Position numbers and translations under genes: made by a program. Below are positions 44,906 to 53,143 of a stretch of 64,000 nucleotides of DNA, piece after piece. The stretch is from an uncultured Peptostreptococcaceae bacterium (lineage in GTDB: Bacteria; Bacillota; Clostridia; Peptostreptococcales; Peptostreptococcaceae): NCBI GenBank assembly GCA_947072565.1, contig CAMTIM010000038.1, positions 34,287 to 98,286 on the forward strand, written 5' to 3'. A model generated the notes under the pieces. The model was not told the DNA's origin and searched no databases. It worked only from the letters and a program-made list of their open reading frames with translations. Each line of letters opens with the position of its first letter. Within the stretch, counting starts at the first letter, position 1.

Positions 44906-45559
44906 ATGAGTATTAGTAATATGGATTTAAATATAAACAAATTAACTGACTTAACTTTACAAATGATGGATAAATGCGAAAATATAGTTATTAAATCTGT
45001 AGATGCAATGGTAGCTAAAGATATAGAAAAATCAAAAGAGATACTAATTCTAGATAATGAAATAGATGATTTAAGATCATACATAAGAGACAAAAGTATA
45101 GAACTTATAGCTCTAAAGCAACCATTAGCAACTGATTTAAGAATTATACATGCACTTGGTGTTATAGCCATAGAACTTGAAAGAGTTGGAGACTATGCTG
45201 TAAATATAGCTATGGAGACTATAAAAATAGGAAATGATGAATATGTAGAGAAGTTAATAGATATACCGAAGATGAAGGATGTGTGTGTATCTATGCTTAA
45301 AAATGCTAAAGTTGCTCTTATGGAAAATGATGAAAAACTTGCATACAAAACAGGACTACAAGATGATATAGTAGACGAATTATACAATGATGTTTATGTA
45401 GATGCCTTAGGAGCAATGCATAAAAATTCTGATAATATAAACCAAGGCGTAAAGCTATTGTTTGTTGGTCGATATTTAGAGAGAATAGGAGATCATATAA
45501 CTAATATTTGTGAGTTGGTTATATATGCAATAAAAGGTGAAATGATAGAGATAGATTAG
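44906..45559 (+). CDS. phoU: Phosphate regulator PhoU
   Basis: 217-residue all-helical protein made of two PhoU three-helix repeats. The metal-binding E/DxxxD patterns are visible in ILDNEIDDLRSYI and later in DDIVDELYNDVY, and the repeat signature in ERVGDYAVNIA and ERIGDHITNICE. PhoU signals from the Pst transporter to the PhoR-PhoB/PhoP two-component system and limits phosphate uptake. Last gene of the operon, 17 bases after pstB. Confidence 0.96.
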   Translation: MSISNMDLNINKLTDLTLQMMDKCENIVIKSVDAMVAKDIEKSKEILILDNEIDDLRSYIRDKSIELIALKQPLATDLRIIHALGVIAIELERVGDYAVNIAMETIKIGNDEYVEKLIDIPKMKDVCVSMLKNAKVALMENDEKLAYKTGLQDDIVDELYNDVYVDALGAMHKNSDNINQGVKLLFVGRYLERIGDHITNICELVIYAIKGEMIEID

Positions 45560-45586
45560 CTGCTAATTAAATTAGCAGTTTTTTTA
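45560..45586 (+). terminator. Intrinsic terminator of the pst-phoU operon
   Basis: CTGCTAAT / ATTAGCAG stem with a 3-base loop, directly after the stop codon, then seven T residues. Confidence 0.92.
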
Positions 45587-45730
45587 TGCAAAAAATAATA
45601 AATCATTCTTTAATTGCAAATTGTAACTATCTATAACAAAAAATCATATTTTATACTTAGATACAATTAAAAATAATTTCTTATGATATATAAATAATGA
45701 AATATTTTAAATATAAAAGGATGATATGTT

Positions 45731-46666
45731 ATGAATGAAAACTTAAATCTAATACCATTTTTTATTGAAGGCAAAGCATCTGATTTACCATATTCTATTC
45801 CATATGGAGTTGATATCATAAATGCACCTAAGTTGTGGTCAAAAGGTTACACAGGTAAAGGTGTAGTGATAGCAGTTATAGATACAGGCTGTGATACAAA
45901 ACATCCAGCTTTAGATGGTAGAATAATTGGAGGAAGAAATTTCACTGATGATGATAACTCAGATCCTAATATATACGAAGATTACCAAGGTCATGGAACT
46001 CATGTGGCTGGAACAATAGCAGCAAATAATGATAGAGTAGGCATTACAGGTGTAGCTCCTGGTGCAAAATTATTAATTCTAAAAGCACTAAATAAAAACG
46101 GTAGTGGAAGCATGAAGTGGATAATTGATGCTATAAACTATGCAGTATTTAAAAATGTAGACATAATATCAATGTCACTAGGTGGACCTAAAGACACTAA
46201 GGAATTACATGATGCTATTATAAATGCTATAAGTAAAAATATATTAGTTGTATGTGCAGCAGGTAATAGAGGTGATAATGGCAACTCAGCTACTGACGAA
46301 TTTGATTATCCAGGTTCTTATGATGAAGTTGTAGCAGTTGGAGCGATAGATAAAAATAAAAGTGTGGCTAGGTTTAGTAATTCAAATAAATTTGTAGATT
46401 TAGTGGCACCGGGAGTAGGTATTTTATCTACCTATAAAAACAAATCTTATGCAACTCTAAGTGGGACTAGTATGGCGACACCGCATGTAAGTGGAGCTTT
46501 AGCTCTTTTAATAGAATGGGCAAATAATGAATTTGAAAGAAAGCTTACAGAAACAGAATATTATTCTCAACTTATAAAGTGTACAGCACCATTGGAACTT
46601 TCAAGAGCTCTCCAAGGAAATGGATATTTATATATAAATGTTCATAGTATAAATAAAAAAAAATAA
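45731..46666 (+). CDS. Intracellular subtilisin-like serine protease
   Basis: 311-residue S8 family protease. The catalytic triad is Asp51 (AVIDTGCD), His88 (GHGTHVAG) and Ser247 (SGTSMATPH), with the oxyanion Asn in AAGNRGDNGN. There is no signal peptide. The N-terminus carries the LIPF-type inhibitory propeptide motif followed by IPYGVDIINAPKLW, which is diagnostic of intracellular subtilisins that are activated by removal of this short extension. Such proteases act in cytoplasmic protein turnover in stationary phase and sporulation. Single gene with an AAAGGATGAT site and its own terminator. Confidence 0.93.
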   Translation: MNENLNLIPFFIEGKASDLPYSIPYGVDIINAPKLWSKGYTGKGVVIAVIDTGCDTKHPALDGRIIGGRNFTDDDNSDPNIYEDYQGHGTHVAGTIAANNDRVGITGVAPGAKLLILKALNKNGSGSMKWIIDAINYAVFKNVDIISMSLGGPKDTKELHDAIINAISKNILVVCAAGNRGDNGNSATDEFDYPGSYDEVVAVGAIDKNKSVARFSNSNKFVDLVAPGVGILSTYKNKSYATLSGTSMATPHVSGALALLIEWANNEFERKLTETEYYSQLIKCTAPLELSRALQGNGYLYINVHSINKKK

Positions 46667-46670
46667 AGAT

Positions 46671-46712
46671 ATAAAAAAAGATATAAAATGAAAACTTTAT
46701 ATCTTTTTTTAT
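46671..46712 (+). terminator. Intrinsic terminator
   Basis: AAAAAAAGATATAAA / TTTATATCTTTTTTT stem with a short loop. Confidence 0.85.
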
Positions 46713-46804
46713 ATTATTAAGTAAGTAATCGTTATTTGCTTATTAACAGTACAAAATATGAATATACTATATCGTATTAACTAAACTGTAAAGGTAGTGA
46801 GATA

Positions 46805-47908
46805 ATGAAACTAAAAGTTATGACGATATTTGGAACAAGACCAGAAGCTATAAAAATGGCTCCTCTTGTAAAAGAATTAGAAAATAGATTAGAGATAGAA
46901 AGTATAGTTTGTGTAACTGCTCAGCATAGAGAAATGTTAGATCAAGTTTTAAGTGTATTTGAAATTATTCCAGATTATGATTTAGATATAATGAAACAAA
47001 ATCAAAGTTTAATGGAGATAACTTTAAGAGCTTTAGAAAGTCTAGATAAAGTTATAAAAAAAGAGAAGCCTGATATTGTTTTAGTTCATGGAGATACAAC
47101 TACAACATTAGCTGGGTCTTTAGCTGCTTTTTATAATCAAGTAAGTGTTGGTCATGTTGAAGCAGGCCTTAGAACTAATAATAAATATTCTCCATTTCCA
47201 GAGGAGATAAATAGACAGATTACAGATACTATAGCGGATATGTATTTTGCTCCAACTGAGACATCAAAGGAAAATTTATTAAAAGAAGGAAAAGAAGAAT
47301 ATAAAATTTATGTAACTGGAAATACAGCCATTGATGCACTAAAAACAACGATTAAAAGTAATTATGAGCATGAGATTTTAAAAGAGATAGGAGATGATAA
47401 ATTAATACTATTAACCGCACACAGAAGAGAAAATTTAGGGGAAAATATGAGGAATATGTTTAGTGCTATAAAAAGAATAATAGACACATTTGAAGATGTT
47501 CAAGTTGTATATCCAGTTCACCTAAATCCAAACGTCAGAAAAGTGGCCGATGAAATTTTTAAAGATAATAAGAAGGTTCATTTAATAGAACCATTAGAAG
47601 TAATAGATTTTCACAATTTCATAAATCAATCTTATATAATAATGACTGATAGTGGTGGAATACAAGAAGAAGCTCCATCTCTTGGAAAACCAGTACTTGT
47701 TCTTAGGGATACAACTGAAAGACCAGAAGGTGTAGAAGCTAAAACATTAAAATTAGTAGGAGTAAATGAAAATAAAATTTTTGATTTGACATATGAACTT
47801 TTAACTAGTCAAGATATATATGACATTATGTCGCACGCATCTAATCCTTATGGAGATGGTTATGCTAGTAAATATATAGTAGATGCAATAATAGAGAAAT
47901 TCAAATAA
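46805..47908 (+). CDS. wecB: UDP-N-acetylglucosamine 2-epimerase (non-hydrolysing)
   Basis: Interconverts UDP-GlcNAc and UDP-ManNAc, the precursor of ManNAc-containing wall polymers or glycans. 367 residues. Family motifs are present: MTIFGTRPEAIKMAPL at the start, LVHGDTTTTLAGSLAAF near residue 95, VEAGLRTNNKYSPFPEE near 120, LTAHRRENLGE near 205 and TDSGGIQEEAPSLGKP near 280. It is the last gene before the SPOCS-domain genes, but is 98 bases from them and probably unrelated. AAAGGTAGTGA site. Confidence 0.95.
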   Translation: MKLKVMTIFGTRPEAIKMAPLVKELENRLEIESIVCVTAQHREMLDQVLSVFEIIPDYDLDIMKQNQSLMEITLRALESLDKVIKKEKPDIVLVHGDTTTTLAGSLAAFYNQVSVGHVEAGLRTNNKYSPFPEEINRQITDTIADMYFAPTETSKENLLKEGKEEYKIYVTGNTAIDALKTTIKSNYEHEILKEIGDDKLILLTAHRRENLGENMRNMFSAIKRIIDTFEDVQVVYPVHLNPNVRKVADEIFKDNKKVHLIEPLEVIDFHNFINQSYIIMTDSGGIQEEAPSLGKPVLVLRDTTERPEGVEAKTLKLVGVNENKIFDLTYELLTSQDIYDIMSHASNPYGDGYASKYIVDAIIEKFK

Positions 47909-48006
47909 TAGTTGTAATTAGTTCCTAAAAGACAATTAATTGCATAATATTATAATATATTATATTAATAAATAGAATTAATGCGTTATGGGGGAGAAAT
48001 TATAAT

Positions 48007-48513
48007 ATGGATGTTAATATAGATAAAATGAATTGCAACATATCTTGTTTTGAAGAGTTAAGCCCATTAAAATATTTCAAACAATTTAATGTATACCAAG
48101 ATGTAGCTTTATATACTAAGAATATAACTATTTGCAATATAGAAAGTACGACTCCAAATATAGAGGTATGTTCAACAAAAATAATAGATACAAAAATAAT
48201 AAAAACTATGCAAGGTACTTCTTTAGAAGGCCAACACCTAAGCGGGAAAAAACTAATTATAGTAGGAACTGTAAATTTAAGTTTAGTTTTGGAATATTAT
48301 GCTAACTGTAAACGGAGCAAGGGGTTAAATAAAACCGATATATTAAAAGTTAGCATACCTTTTAGTACATTTATAATAATTCCAAAAGAAACTTGTGATC
48401 AAGAACAAGTTAACTTAAAATATCTAATTGAAGATGTAACAGTTGCTAATATTAGCTTAGATAAAATTTTTGTAAGTGTTACAATGTTAATGCAATATAT
48501 AGATGAATATTAA
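48007..48513 (+). CDS. SPOCS-domain (DUF3794) protein, spore-coat candidate
   Basis: 168 residues. About residues 55-166 match the SPOCS/DUF3794 domain first named in SipL, a spore-coat morphogenesis protein. Visible family features are the TSLEGQHLSGKKLIIVG opening, the alternating strand VNLSLVLEYYANC, the VSIPFSTFIIIP strand, and the closing IEDVTVANISLDKIF leading to MLMQYI. It lacks the LysM domain of SipL. The first 50 residues contain five cysteines (NCNISCF and later), possibly for cross-linking. No signal peptide, so it would act in the mother cell or cytoplasm. The next gene, 41 bases on, carries a second SPOCS domain. Confidence 0.82.
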   Translation: MDVNIDKMNCNISCFEELSPLKYFKQFNVYQDVALYTKNITICNIESTTPNIEVCSTKIIDTKIIKTMQGTSLEGQHLSGKKLIIVGTVNLSLVLEYYANCKRSKGLNKTDILKVSIPFSTFIIIPKETCDQEQVNLKYLIEDVTVANISLDKIFVSVTMLMQYIDEY

Positions 48514-48554
48514 GCTTTATTTAAGACATTTATTATATAAATAGAAAAGGTGAT

Positions 48555-49448
48555 ATGATGAGGGTCATCAATGAGTGCAGAATAGATTTTAAATATAGAT
48601 TATCACCTCAAAGTCCTTTAGTAGCTAAGACGACTTTGAGTAACGTTGTTTCAACAGATATAGTAAAGAATATATTAAAAATAGAAAAATTTGTAGACAA
48701 AAAAAATACTTACTATTTTGATATATTAACATATACAATCGATATCTATAATATAAGTGATTATTTAGTAACAGATGTATTTTTTAGAGATAAAATTCCA
48801 CTAGGAACAGAGTTTATTCAAAATTCGGTAGAAATAAATAATATAAAAGTAAGATGTATAAATCCGCAGTATGGTTTTTGTATAGGGGATATAAATTCAG
48901 GTCAAAAGAAAAGTATAACATTTAAAGTTGTGGTTTTGCCTCTTTGTTTTTGTGAAATTATAAAAAACTATTCTGTAATAGAACATGACTATATATATAA
49001 TATTGAAAAATGTCCTGCAAGAGTCCCAATTCAAAGTAATAGGGTGTATACAAAGGTTAATGAAAAAGTATTTAAACAACTATCTATAGATAATATATTA
49101 ACTACATGTGATCCTATATTAAAGATAGTCGATTCTAATGTTAAAATAGAAATATTACAGACTAAACTTGTTAATACTCCTTCTAATGATATATATGGAG
49201 AGTGCAAATCAAATATTTGTATGCTTATAGTAATCGGTAGCATTGACTATGAAATGATATTTAAAAACAAATTTCAAAAAAATAAATTATTAAGAGATAA
49301 ATTTGGATTTTCATGTTATATGTTAGTTCCTGTTGGGATAGAGTATCTGAATAAAAATAATATAAAGGTAATAATTGAGCATGCATCAAGCAATTTAATT
49401 AATAAAAATACAGTATTTATAAATACTAATATATTACTGCATTATTAA
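48555..49448 (+). CDS. DUF11-repeat plus SPOCS-domain fusion protein
   Basis: 297 residues in two parts. About residues 35-145 equal one unit of the repeat found 18 times in the 2693-residue protein nearby: EKFVDKKNTYYFDILTYTI, then DVFFRDKIPLGTEFIQNSVE, GFCIGDINSG and ITFKVVV. About residues 195-296 form a divergent SPOCS/DUF3794 domain (IEILQTKLVNTPSNDIYG, ICMLIVIGSIDYEMIF, then KVIIEHASSN). No signal peptide. It combines the two domain types of the locus and so could attach repeat proteins to the spore coat. Probably co-transcribed with the SPOCS gene 41 bases upstream. GAAAAGGTGAT site. Confidence 0.78.
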   Translation: MMRVINECRIDFKYRLSPQSPLVAKTTLSNVVSTDIVKNILKIEKFVDKKNTYYFDILTYTIDIYNISDYLVTDVFFRDKIPLGTEFIQNSVEINNIKVRCINPQYGFCIGDINSGQKKSITFKVVVLPLCFCEIIKNYSVIEHDYIYNIEKCPARVPIQSNRVYTKVNEKVFKQLSIDNILTTCDPILKIVDSNVKIEILQTKLVNTPSNDIYGECKSNICMLIVIGSIDYEMIFKNKFQKNKLLRDKFGFSCYMLVPVGIEYLNKNNIKVIIEHASSNLINKNTVFINTNILLHY

Positions 49449-49484
49449 AGGCCATAGACTATATTTAAATAATCTATGGCTTTT
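49448..49484. terminator. Hairpin between convergent genes
   Basis: GCCATAGA / TCTATGGC arms with A- and T-rich flanks (AAAG on one side, CTTTT on the other). Probably a bidirectional terminator. Confidence 0.7.
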
Positions 49485-49502
49485 AAGGATGTTATAAAAA
49501 TG

Positions 49503-52500
49503 TTAACTAGGGTCTATATTTAATACTGTTTTTTCTGGATAAGGATTAGTTTTAGATTTAGCTGTAACTACAAAATCATATCTAACACCTAAAGACTGTG
49601 AAGTAGGAATCAGTGCTGTGATTTTGATAGTTTTGTTAGTATTAGGAGCTAAATTTTTCATTATATCTAAGTCCGCTTGATAAAGTGTATTTGGTAATAC
49701 ATCTGTAATTTTTATATCATCTATATATAACGTATATCCTATAGCAACTTTTTTTATTATCAATGTGAAATCATCATATCCTCCACCTGTATTTTTAAAG
49801 TAATCAATTATTATAGCTGTATTACCTGGAGGTGTTACTATAAATGATGTTGAATCATTTATTTGATTTAGTGGATTTGGCATAAGTGATACTCCAGGAG
49901 GTAAAATACAAGTTAATATATTACTTTTTTCACCACTATATACTTTGGTAGGAGAAATATCATTATAATAAGAAATAGCTGTTGCTTGAGTGTTTATAGA
50001 TGTACCTGCTCTTAAATTTGACTGAGGTATGACTGTGAAAGTTACATAGCCAGATACAGATGAATCTAATTGAGGTATAGTTATAATGATTTTTTTTGAT
50101 GAACTATTATAAGTTGCACCACATAAAACTGTTGTATCTATTGAAGAAAATAAAAAATTATTATTAATAGGTATTTCGATAGTTCCATTTAATAATTTAA
50201 TAGCACTGTTATTTTGGAAAATTAACTTAAATTGCATAATAGCATTAGTATTTATATTAGCAGTTTGATTATATATAATTGATGTTGTTTTGTCGGTTGC
50301 ACTTAAGTTCATTACTAAATTAGGATGATTTATTGTTACTGACAAAGATTTACTAATAGTTGTAAAGCTACCACCTTGAATTTGTTGGTATAAACATTGA
50401 ACAGTATTGGTTTGGGTTGAAGTAGTAGCATTTAGTGATTTAGTAGCATTACTTATTTTAGCTGTCATTATATATACAATAGTTATAGCTAAAGCCCTAG
50501 CATCTACAGTTCCTTCTGTAGGGAAAGTAACTATATTAGAAGACACTAAAGGTGTAATTAGAGTTCCATTTCTATAAGATGGCCCTGTATAAATCTGCCC
50601 GCCACTTGGCAAAGTATCTTTCACATAAAGTCCATAAGCAATAGTACCTTGAGGAACAGTAATAGTAAGTGTGTAAGTTATAAGTGAACCTACTTTAAAA
50701 ATATCATAAAAATTTGTTTTAGAAAGTGCTATAGCTAATGAAGATATAGTTATAGATGCAGTTTTATTTAGATTAGTATATTGAAAATTAGTTGAACTTG
50801 CATCATATACTTGTGAATACGGATTAGTATTAGTAGCTGTAGTTGTAATATTAATGCCAGGCGCTAATACAGAACTTATAGTTACACTGTATGTTAAAAT
50901 TAAAGATTGGCCAGGTGCTAATTTATTTATATAAACAACTATATTATTGCCTTGAATTTCAGGGGCATTATAGCTACCAGGACATGTTACTTTTAAACTA
51001 GTTTGATTAAGTACAAACCAAGTAGACAAAGTATCATTAAGAGTAAAGTTAAATGCATCTGTTTCACTACCAAGTGTATTTGTATTAGTTAATGTTACAG
51101 TATAGGTATAAATTTCATTTGATTGAATTGCATTTTTGTTAGGCCCAGATACAGACTTAGTTAATGTTAAGTTTGGAGTACCTATATTAATATTTACTTG
51201 AGAACGACTACTATAAGCATATCCATAGGTATTTATTCCTTTCAATTTCATTAAGTTAGCGTTTTGAGAAGAAGAACCAAGCAACTTTATTGGAACTTTA
51301 AAGTTAATAGTTGCTAAGGACAATCCAGGAATATCCCCGTAATTAAAATCTACTCCATGTGGACTAATCATTTGAGGTTGTGAAATAGGATTATACCCTG
51401 TATATAAATAAGTTAAATTTTCTATAGGATCAGCAGATAATGGGAAAAAATCATCTATATATACTTGCTTTTGAATCGCTTTTAAAGTAGAAGCATTATA
51501 AGTTAAAGTATATTCTGCTAAGTCCCCTGGAGCTAGAGTATTTATAGTTTTAGGAGTTCCATTTTTATAATACCCTTTTATAAATTGCTTATTTATAGAT
51601 CCTATACTTATGCTAGAAGATACACTAGCATTATCTGTAACAGTAGTTAATGGTCCAAATAGTATGCCTGAAATATCTGTAGTAGCTAAAAATGGATCAG
51701 AAGCAACTACTGGTAAACTTAAAAATTCACTATCTTTTTTATATCTATAATAACTATCAATCTTTGCATTTATAGTTACTGTTTTAGTAGAATTTTGTGT
51801 AGCTAAGGCAAAATTATAAGTCATATAATACCCTTGTAAAATAGGGTCATCAATAACTGAATTTGGAGCAGATGAACTAGATATATAAAATACTCCATCA
51901 GGTAAAAAATAATGAACGACTATATTTTGTATATTGTAGTATTGTCCAACTTTATATACATAAGTGTAGGTTACAGTATTTTGTACATCTACCAAAGACT
52001 TGTTTGTAGAAGTTGTTATTATTAAATCCATAGCTAAGAAACTAGTACTGCTATCACTACTTGAGATTATAAGTGGATCTGCAGAATTCATATTAACAAA
52101 CATATTTAATTTAGTTCCGTGAACTATAAAATCGCCTTGATTATTATTGTATTGATTCCATACTGCATAACTAAAATTTAGCGTAGTGCTACTACCAATT
52201 GAAAGATTAATGTTTCCATAATAAATCTGAGTATATAACTTGTTGTCAATACTTACTAAACTTATAGTAGGAGAATTGAATTTTGAAGCATCTGTACCAG
52301 ATACTGTAATATTTCCAATATATCTTATACCATCATCTAATAATATAGTTACATTAACTAAAGATGATGAAACTGAATTGTTATAAAATTTATAGGTAGC
52401 AGTGTTTACTTGGGTATAGTCATTTAATGAAGGTGAGCTTCCAGCTCCTTTTAATACTTTTGATGATGTTGATACGCTACTGTAAAATCTAACTGCCTGA

Positions 52501-52934
52501 AATGACATAGCTATTTGTTGGGTGATTACTTGATTTCCTATATCATATATTCCTCTAGGAATAGTATCTACTTGGCAAGAGACGTTTACTCCAGAAAATA
52601 TATATCCAAAAGGCACAGTAGATCCATTTTTAAACTTAGTATTACACTTAACTGTAATGCTAAAACTATAATTTATTTCCATTGGGGCAAGATCTTTTAG
52701 ATTTATCCATGAATATGTGATACTGTTATCTGCATTTGTTACACTTGAAGTTTGAGGTATAGTAGATGTTGAAATAACTAAACCATCTGGTAATGTTAAA
52801 TAAAGTCCTAAGTTGTATAATCTTTGGTTATTACTAAGATTTTTTATACTTATATTAAATGAAGATGTATTGCCTATTATAATTGGTATATTTTGAGTTT
52901 TATCAATACTCATGCTTAATATATTTGAAGGCAT
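49503..52934 (-). CDS. Large DUF11-like repeat protein without signal peptide
   Basis: 1143 residues, Ser/Thr/Asn/Ile-rich and almost free of charge clusters, made of successive Ig-like beta-sandwich units. Several have the DUF11 pattern: TYTVTLTN, then a D-x-L or P-D-G turn (NDTLSTWFVL, VKDTLPSGGQI), then LAPGQSLILTYSV. Others are more diverged. In family terms such repeats form long stalks. It begins MPSNILSMSIDKTQ, with no signal peptide, and has no LPXTG, SLH or lipobox. It must therefore stay in the cell that makes it or leave by lysis, as mother-cell spore proteins do. AAAGGAGTGA site. Divergent from the 2693-residue gene. Confidence 0.85.
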   Translation of the reverse strand: MPSNILSMSIDKTQNIPIIIGNTSSFNISIKNLSNNQRLYNLGLYLTLPDGLVISTSTIPQTSSVTNADNSITYSWINLKDLAPMEINYSFSITVKCNTKFKNGSTVPFGYIFSGVNVSCQVDTIPRGIYDIGNQVITQQIAMSFQAVRFYSSVSTSSKVLKGAGSSPSLNDYTQVNTATYKFYNNSVSSSLVNVTILLDDGIRYIGNITVSGTDASKFNSPTISLVSIDNKLYTQIYYGNINLSIGSSTTLNFSYAVWNQYNNNQGDFIVHGTKLNMFVNMNSADPLIISSSDSSTSFLAMDLIITTSTNKSLVDVQNTVTYTYVYKVGQYYNIQNIVVHYFLPDGVFYISSSSAPNSVIDDPILQGYYMTYNFALATQNSTKTVTINAKIDSYYRYKKDSEFLSLPVVASDPFLATTDISGILFGPLTTVTDNASVSSSISIGSINKQFIKGYYKNGTPKTINTLAPGDLAEYTLTYNASTLKAIQKQVYIDDFFPLSADPIENLTYLYTGYNPISQPQMISPHGVDFNYGDIPGLSLATINFKVPIKLLGSSSQNANLMKLKGINTYGYAYSSRSQVNINIGTPNLTLTKSVSGPNKNAIQSNEIYTYTVTLTNTNTLGSETDAFNFTLNDTLSTWFVLNQTSLKVTCPGSYNAPEIQGNNIVVYINKLAPGQSLILTYSVTISSVLAPGINITTTATNTNPYSQVYDASSTNFQYTNLNKTASITISSLAIALSKTNFYDIFKVGSLITYTLTITVPQGTIAYGLYVKDTLPSGGQIYTGPSYRNGTLITPLVSSNIVTFPTEGTVDARALAITIVYIMTAKISNATKSLNATTSTQTNTVQCLYQQIQGGSFTTISKSLSVTINHPNLVMNLSATDKTTSIIYNQTANINTNAIMQFKLIFQNNSAIKLLNGTIEIPINNNFLFSSIDTTVLCGATYNSSSKKIIITIPQLDSSVSGYVTFTVIPQSNLRAGTSINTQATAISYYNDISPTKVYSGEKSNILTCILPPGVSLMPNPLNQINDSTSFIVTPPGNTAIIIDYFKNTGGGYDDFTLIIKKVAIGYTLYIDDIKITDVLPNTLYQADLDIMKNLAPNTNKTIKITALIPTSQSLGVRYDFVVTAKSKTNPYPEKTVLNIDPS

Positions 52935-52962
52935 AGCGTCACTCCTTTGATTATTATCCTTA

Positions 52963-52991
52963 TATTATATTCACAATGCTTATTTCATGTT
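52963..52991 (-). promoter_or_regulatory. SigK-like promoter of the 1143-residue gene
   Basis: Minus strand: AACA (52988-52991), 16 bases, then AATATAATA (52963-52971). The SigK consensus is (A/C)AC(A/C), 16-17 bases, CATAnnnTA; only the first -10 base differs. A SigA reading would have the -10 TATAAT but no -35. About 28 bases upstream of the start codon. Confidence 0.5.
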
Positions 52992-53143
52992 ACGACAAAT
53001 TAGTATGAAATATAAATTTAAAATAATATATAAAATAGTAACTAATTAAACACATTTTAATATTATAGATTAAGGCCGTTTCATGTAAAAAATAAGGCTT
53101 TATATAGAAATTAAAATATTTAAAAATTTAAGGAGGACTAAAA

